Assembly: GCF_002101585.1 (NCBI RefSeq)
Contig: NZ_LQOT01000021.1
Span: 50,789-114,788 of the forward strand
DNA: 64,000 nucleotides
DNA from: Mycolicibacter engbaekii
GTDB taxonomy: Bacteria > Actinomycetota > Actinomycetes > Mycobacteriales > Mycobacteriaceae
Direction: 5' to 3'
Below, one piece after another: positions 60,268 through 64,000 of this stretch. How positions within the stretch are numbered: position 1 is the stretch's first letter; every line of letters starts with the position of its first letter. The position numbers and the translations under genes are program-made. A model generated the notes under the pieces. The model had not been told where the DNA came from and ran no database searches. It saw only the letters and a list, made by a program, of their open reading frames with translations.

Positions 60268-60681
60268 CTACCGCGCCTTAGCCGCCAGCACCGCCTGGGT
60301 CTGGGTGACCCGGGCCACCAGCCCGCCGTCGTCGTCGCCGAGATCGGTCTGCACCACGATGGTGCTCCGCCCGACATGCAGTGGAACGCTGGTTGCCGTC
60401 ACCGTGCCGTCCCGCACCGCGCGGAAGAAATTCGTCTTCGACTCGATGGTCGAGGTGGCGGCGCCCCGCGGCAGGTTCATGACCGCGCAGACCGCGCCGG
60501 CCGTGTCGGCGAACGCCATCAGCGCTCCCCCGTGCAGCATGCCACCGGTGGTGCAGCGCTCCGGGGCCCACGCCATGGTCGCACGCACCAGTTGCGGTGC
60601 CAGTTCGGCGAATTGGATCTGCAGGACCGCCGCGAACGGCATGTTGGCGACAACCAGTCGGGCGTACTCAGCCGAATCCAT
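60268..60681 (-). CDS. PaaI-family hotdog-fold thioesterase
   Basis: A 137-residue single hotdog domain. TTGGMLHGGALMAFADTAGA contains the helix with the acidic and glycine residues typical of PaaI-like acyl-CoA thioesterases, and TSTIESKTNFFRAVRDG is the long strand. The stop is 7 bases past the rpf stop, convergent. The substrate is unknown. It shares orientation with aspS, whose stop lies 46 bases upstream of this gene's start. Confidence 0.88.
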   Translation of the reverse strand: MDSAEYARLVVANMPFAAVLQIQFAELAPQLVRATMAWAPERCTTGGMLHGGALMAFADTAGAVCAVMNLPRGAATSTIESKTNFFRAVRDGTVTATSVPLHVGRSTIVVQTDLGDDDGGLVARVTQTQAVLAAKAR

Positions 60682-60726
60682 GCCTGCCAGCTTCGACCAC
60701 CGAGGTATCGGTGTCCAGCGGGTGCC

Positions 60727-62496
60727 TCAGCGCTGCTGAGGCACCGCGTCGATCCCGGCCTCCTTGCGCTGCGCCGCGGTGATGGGCGCCGGAGCGTCGG
60801 TCAGCGGATCGATTCCCCCGCCGGACTTGGGGAAGGCGATGACCTCCCGGATCGAGTCCACACCGGCCAGCAACGCCACCACCCGGTCCCAGCCGAACGC
60901 CAGCCCGCCGTGTGGCGGAGCGCCGAAGCTGAAGGCGTCCAGCAGGAATCCGAACTTCTCGTTGGCCGCCGCCTCGTCGATTCCCATCACCTTGAAGACC
61001 TGCTGCTGGACATCACGCCGATGGATACGGATAGAACCGCCACCGATCTCGTTGCCGTTGCAGACCACGTCGTAGGCGTCCGCGAGCACCGAGCCGGGGT
61101 CGGTCTCGATGCGATCGGCGTGTTCCGGCTTGGGCGAGGTGAAGGCGTGGTGCACCGCGGTCCAGGCTCCGGAGCCGACCGCCACGTCACCGGCGGCGGT
61201 GGCGTCGTCGGCCGGTTCGAACAGTGGCGGGTCCACCACCCACGTGAACGCCCAGGCGTTCGGGTCGATCAGGTCCAGACGCCGGGCGATCTCGCCCCTA
61301 GCCGCCCCCAGCAATGCCCGGGACGGCTTGGCCGGCCCGGCTGAGAAGAAGATGCAGTCCCCCGGCGCGGCACCGACGTGCCCGGCCAGCCCTGCCCGTT
61401 CGGCATCGGTGAGGTTCTTGGCCACCGGACCGGACAGTTCCCCGTCCTCGCCGACCAGCACATATGCCAGCCCCTTGTGGCCGCGCTGCTTGGCCCACTC
61501 CTGCCAGCCGTCCAGCGTGCGGCGCGGCTGCGATGCCCCGCCCGGCATGACCACCGCACCCACGTAGGGAGCCTGAAACACCCGAAAAGTGGTGTCGGAG
61601 AAGAACTCTGTGCACTCCACCAGTTCCAGTCCGAAACGCAGATCGGGCTTGTCGGACCCGAAGCGGCGCATCGCTTCGGCGTAGGTGATGCGGGGCAACG
61701 GCAGCGGCAGGTCGTAGCCGATCAGGGCCCACAGCGCCTTGAGCACCTGCTCGGCGACGGCGATCACATCCTCGGCGTCGACGAAGCTCATCTCGAGGTC
61801 CAGCTGGGTGAACTCCGGCTGGCGGTCGGCCCGAAAATCCTCGTCGCGGTAGCACCGGGCGATCTGGTAGTAGCGCTCCATGCCGGCCACCATCAGCAGC
61901 TGCTTGAACAGCTGCGGACTCTGCGGCAACGCATAGAAGGAACCGGGCTGCAGCCGCGCCGGGACCAGGAAATCGCGGGCGCCCTCGGGCGTGGAACGCG
62001 TCAGCGTGGGAGTTTCGATCTCGACGAAGTCGTGCTCAGCCAGAACCGCCCGGGCCGCCGCGTTGGCCCGGGAACGAAGCCGCAGCGCGGCGCCGGGACC
62101 GTCTTCACGACGCAGGTCCAGGTACCGGTGCTTGAGCCGGGCCTCCTCACCGGCCGACTCGTCGAGCTGAAACGGCAGTGGCGCGGCCTCGTTGAGCACA
62201 GTCAGCGCAGTGGCGTTCAGTTCGATGGCCCCGGTGGGCAGGTCCGGATTCTCATTGCCCTCGGGCCGGACCTCGACAACACCGGTCACCGCCACACAGA
62301 ACTCGGCCCGCAGCCGGTGTGCCTGCTCGAGCACAGCGGGGTCCCGGAACACCACCTGTGCGACTCCCGAAGCGTCACGCAGGTCGATGAAGATGACCCC
62401 GCCGTGGTCGCGCCGGCGCGCCACCCAACCGGCAAGCGTGACGCTGCGCCCGGCGTCGGTGGCCCGCAGTGAGCCGGCGTCGTGGCTGCGCAGCAC
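60727..62496 (-). CDS. aspS: Aspartyl-tRNA synthetase (bacterial type)
   Basis: A 589-residue class II synthetase. The N-terminal OB-fold has [27 protein letters not shown]. Motif 2 is [20 protein letters not shown], and motif 3 is [12 protein letters not shown], just before [10 protein letters not shown]. The bacterial insertion domain lies in about 290-420. GTG start at 62496. The orthologue is Rv2572c. Confidence 0.97.
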   Translation of the reverse strand: MLRSHDAGSLRATDAGRSVTLAGWVARRRDHGGVIFIDLRDASGVAQVVFRDPAVLEQAHRLRAEFCVAVTGVVEVRPEGNENPDLPTGAIELNATALTVLNEAAPLPFQLDESAGEEARLKHRYLDLRREDGPGAALRLRSRANAAARAVLAEHDFVEIETPTLTRSTPEGARDFLVPARLQPGSFYALPQSPQLFKQLLMVAGMERYYQIARCYRDEDFRADRQPEFTQLDLEMSFVDAEDVIAVAEQVLKALWALIGYDLPLPLPRITYAEAMRRFGSDKPDLRFGLELVECTEFFSDTTFRVFQAPYVGAVVMPGGASQPRRTLDGWQEWAKQRGHKGLAYVLVGEDGELSGPVAKNLTDAERAGLAGHVGAAPGDCIFFSAGPAKPSRALLGAARGEIARRLDLIDPNAWAFTWVVDPPLFEPADDATAAGDVAVGSGAWTAVHHAFTSPKPEHADRIETDPGSVLADAYDVVCNGNEIGGGSIRIHRRDVQQQVFKVMGIDEAAANEKFGFLLDAFSFGAPPHGGLAFGWDRVVALLAGVDSIREVIAFPKSGGGIDPLTDAPAPITAAQRKEAGIDAVPQQR

Positions 62497-62604
62497 GAAT
62501 ACCCCCTTGGCGATGGATGGTTCGGTAACGGTTTGACCGCCGCCAAGTCTAGAGCCCTGTTGTCGCCCTGCCCCGCGCCGGTCGGTGCTTTAAGCTGGCT
62601 CACT

Positions 62605-63699
62605 GTGACTAACGGGACCGATGACCTCGACTTCGACTACGACGACGACGAGGACGAGGTCTATGACGACGAAGGCGCTGAGCCCAAACAGAACAAGAGC
62701 CTCAAGTGGGGGCTGGCCGCCGTTGTCGTGCTGGCCGTGGTCGCACTGGTCCTGGTCGGAGTCGTGCTGCTGGGCGGCGACCCCGGCAAGAGCACGCTCG
62801 ACGGCTCAACCTCCAGCCGTAACGCGGCCGCTGCGGGCATCGCCAGCGCGGACGACACCGGGCCGGTCTCGATCATCATCAACGACCCCAGCTGCACCGC
62901 GTGGGTCTCGATCAGTGGCAATCTGTCCAGCACGTTGTCGATGTTGGGACACGGCCACTGGAATGAGCGCGACCAGTCCATCCCGGCATCGGCATGGAAC
63001 GACGAGCAGAAGCGGGAGTACATGGCCGCCGGGCAGGTGGTGCGCAACGCTGCCGCCCAGGCCGTCGGTCTGGTGAAGCTGACCCCGCACCGGGTGATGC
63101 GGGAACTCTACGAGCAGTTCATCGCCTACGCGCGGACCTTCGTCGAGCACATTCCCAGCTACACCGAGCGCGATGCCGCCCTGGCCGGGACCGCGCACAG
63201 CGCGGCGTCGGCGCTGGCCGCGATCTGCGCGGCCGCCAACAACGGCTCGGCGGCTGCCCGCGGCCCGCTGGTCGAGGCGCAGGCCTCCCCCACCAAGGTC
63301 GCTTCGCCGGGCAATCCCGCCAACCCGCAGCGTTACCTGACCGGCTCGAACTCGGTGTGCGCGGATTGGAAGGCCACGCTGGACAAATTCGGTGCCGACG
63401 CCGCCGAGTGGCACGGCATGGATCCCACCATCCCGGCGACGTACTGGAACCCGCAGCAGAAGGCGATCAACCTGGCAGTCGGGCCCGTCATGATCAGCCT
63501 TGCCAACAAGATGCAGCAGCTGGGCCGGCGCAGCAACAACCCCACCCTGCAAGACTTCGCGGAGTTGTCCGCGCAGTACCGGCGGGCGTTCGTGCTGGCA
63601 CTGCCGACCTACGACCCCTCCGACAACTCCTTGGCCAACGCCGCGACCTTCCTGTCCACCACGGTGCTGGGGGCGTGCTCGTCGGCGGCTATCAGCTAA
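62605..63699 (+). CDS. Single-pass membrane protein with very acidic N-terminus, unknown function
   Basis: A 364-residue protein. Residues 1-26 contain 14 Asp/Glu (DDLDFDYDDDEDEVYDDEGAE), followed by one membrane helix at about 35-57 and a 300-residue extracytoplasmic domain. That domain has two similar halves, each with a Cys-then-Trp start (PSCTAWVSISGNLS; SVCADWKATLDKF) and SIPASAWNDEQK / TIPATYWNPQQK, suggesting internal duplication. I do not recognise the fold. GTG 62605 is the likely start; the reading frame upstream overlaps aspS. Confidence 0.75.
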   Translation: MTNGTDDLDFDYDDDEDEVYDDEGAEPKQNKSLKWGLAAVVVLAVVALVLVGVVLLGGDPGKSTLDGSTSSRNAAAAGIASADDTGPVSIIINDPSCTAWVSISGNLSSTLSMLGHGHWNERDQSIPASAWNDEQKREYMAAGQVVRNAAAQAVGLVKLTPHRVMRELYEQFIAYARTFVEHIPSYTERDAALAGTAHSAASALAAICAAANNGSAAARGPLVEAQASPTKVASPGNPANPQRYLTGSNSVCADWKATLDKFGADAAEWHGMDPTIPATYWNPQQKAINLAVGPVMISLANKMQQLGRRSNNPTLQDFAELSAQYRRAFVLALPTYDPSDNSLANAATFLSTTVLGACSSAAIS

Positions 63700-63857
63700 C
63701 TGCCGCCAGCCGGCTGCAGCGCCCCGGTGACGAGGCGCGTCCCGGGGAGGCGGCGTCCGCATTCCCCGGGACGGTTTCAGCGGCTCGAACCCAAGGGAGC
63801 GCCGAGCGCCCGAAACCTGGTGGCTCTCGCACGGTCAGGCCCCCGAAACGCACGAAA

Positions 63858-63885
63858 CCGGCGCAGCCTCTGTGGGCTGCGCCGG
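63858..63885. terminator. Bidirectional hairpin between convergent genes
   Basis: CCGGCGCAGCC and GGCTGCGCCGG form a perfect 11-bp stem with a 6-base loop. It stands between the membrane gene ending at 63699 and the WXG100-like gene ending at 63908. The 158 bases before it show no gene. Confidence 0.75.
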
Positions 63886-63907
63886 CTTCGTGAGGGCTTG
63901 CTGGGGC

Positions 63908-64000
63908 TCAGGCCCAGCTGGAACCAACCGACGCGTCGGTGTTGGCCATGTTGTTGCCGGCGGTCTGCACCTTCTGACCGTGGGAGTTGGCCTGCTCGTA
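63908..64000 (-). CDS. WXG100/ESX-like protein, C-terminal 30 residues only
   Basis: The last 30 codons of a gene that starts beyond the right edge. The visible tail is YEQANSHGQKVQTAGNNMAN then TDASVGSSWA and a stop. The heptad-like YEQANSHG...VQTAGNNM segment and the short Ser/Ala-rich end resemble the C-terminal helix of WXG100 type VII secretion substrates, but the W-x-G turn is outside the window. The identification is tentative. Confidence 0.45.
   Translation of the reverse strand, partial: YEQANSHGQKVQTAGNNMANTDASVGSSWA

Overview
The window is high-GC chromosomal DNA from a mycobacterium (family Mycobacteriaceae). The evidence is a DosR dormancy regulon with hspX, an Acg-type nitroreductase and paired Usp proteins; the mycobacterial IHF mihF; a pyrR-to-mihF pyrimidine block; an aroC-K-B-Q / pepQ / efp / nusB block; an Rpf protein; and a WXG100-like fragment. 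Species cannot be fixed from the sequence. PE15/PPE20, which lie between mihF and pyrF in M. tuberculosis, are absent here.

Bases 1-12485 form a compact dormancy (DosR/DevR) island: PEP synthase (partial), a Usp protein, the DosS-type haem sensor kinase, PfkB, a phosphoribosyltransferase-erythromycin esterase fusion (Rv2030c type), HspX, a hydrogenase remnant, a nitroreductase, a second Usp protein and DosR. One perfect and three weaker DosR-box candidates sit in the divergent promoter regions. The most unusual item is the hydrogenase remnant. hyhB is intact, but it runs into about 30 codons of hyhG, which are joined directly to hypD lacking its N-terminal cysteine motifs. This is the scar of a large internal deletion that removed the catalytic subunits.

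Bases 12491-34999 hold priA, a DUF1023 hydrolase, a YhhN membrane protein divergent from an Hsl-type esterase, a VOC protein, a flavin monooxygenase, metK, an orphan HpnE-like flavoenzyme with a TetR regulator, then coaBC-rpoZ-gmk-mihF and the pyrimidine operon pyrR-B-C-(membrane gene)-carA-carB-pyrF (minus strand). The pyr operon is preceded by a PyrR-binding RNA hairpin overlapping the pyrR ribosome binding site.

Bases 35158-39073 are accessory: a small secreted protein, a beta-lactamase-fold hydrolase, and a TetR-controlled azoreductase plus flavin monooxygenase pair with a clear palindromic operator. Bases 39155-63699 return to conserved housekeeping order: a PLP amino acid decarboxylase, nusB-efp-pepQ, aroQ-B-K-C, an A24 peptidase, aroE-mltG-ruvX-alaS, a YjbQ protein, an Rv2557/8-like protein, rarA, an alcohol dehydrogenase, a DUF3097 protein, rpf behind a strikingly AT-rich leader, a thioesterase, aspS and a membrane protein. 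The last 93 bases are the 3' end of a WXG100-like gene on the minus strand.

Most genes on the minus strand are tightly packed, with 1-23 bp overlaps that imply translational coupling. No tRNA, rRNA, CRISPR array, insertion sequence or prophage was seen. Orthologue names and the comparison with M. tuberculosis come from memory of those proteins, not from a search.
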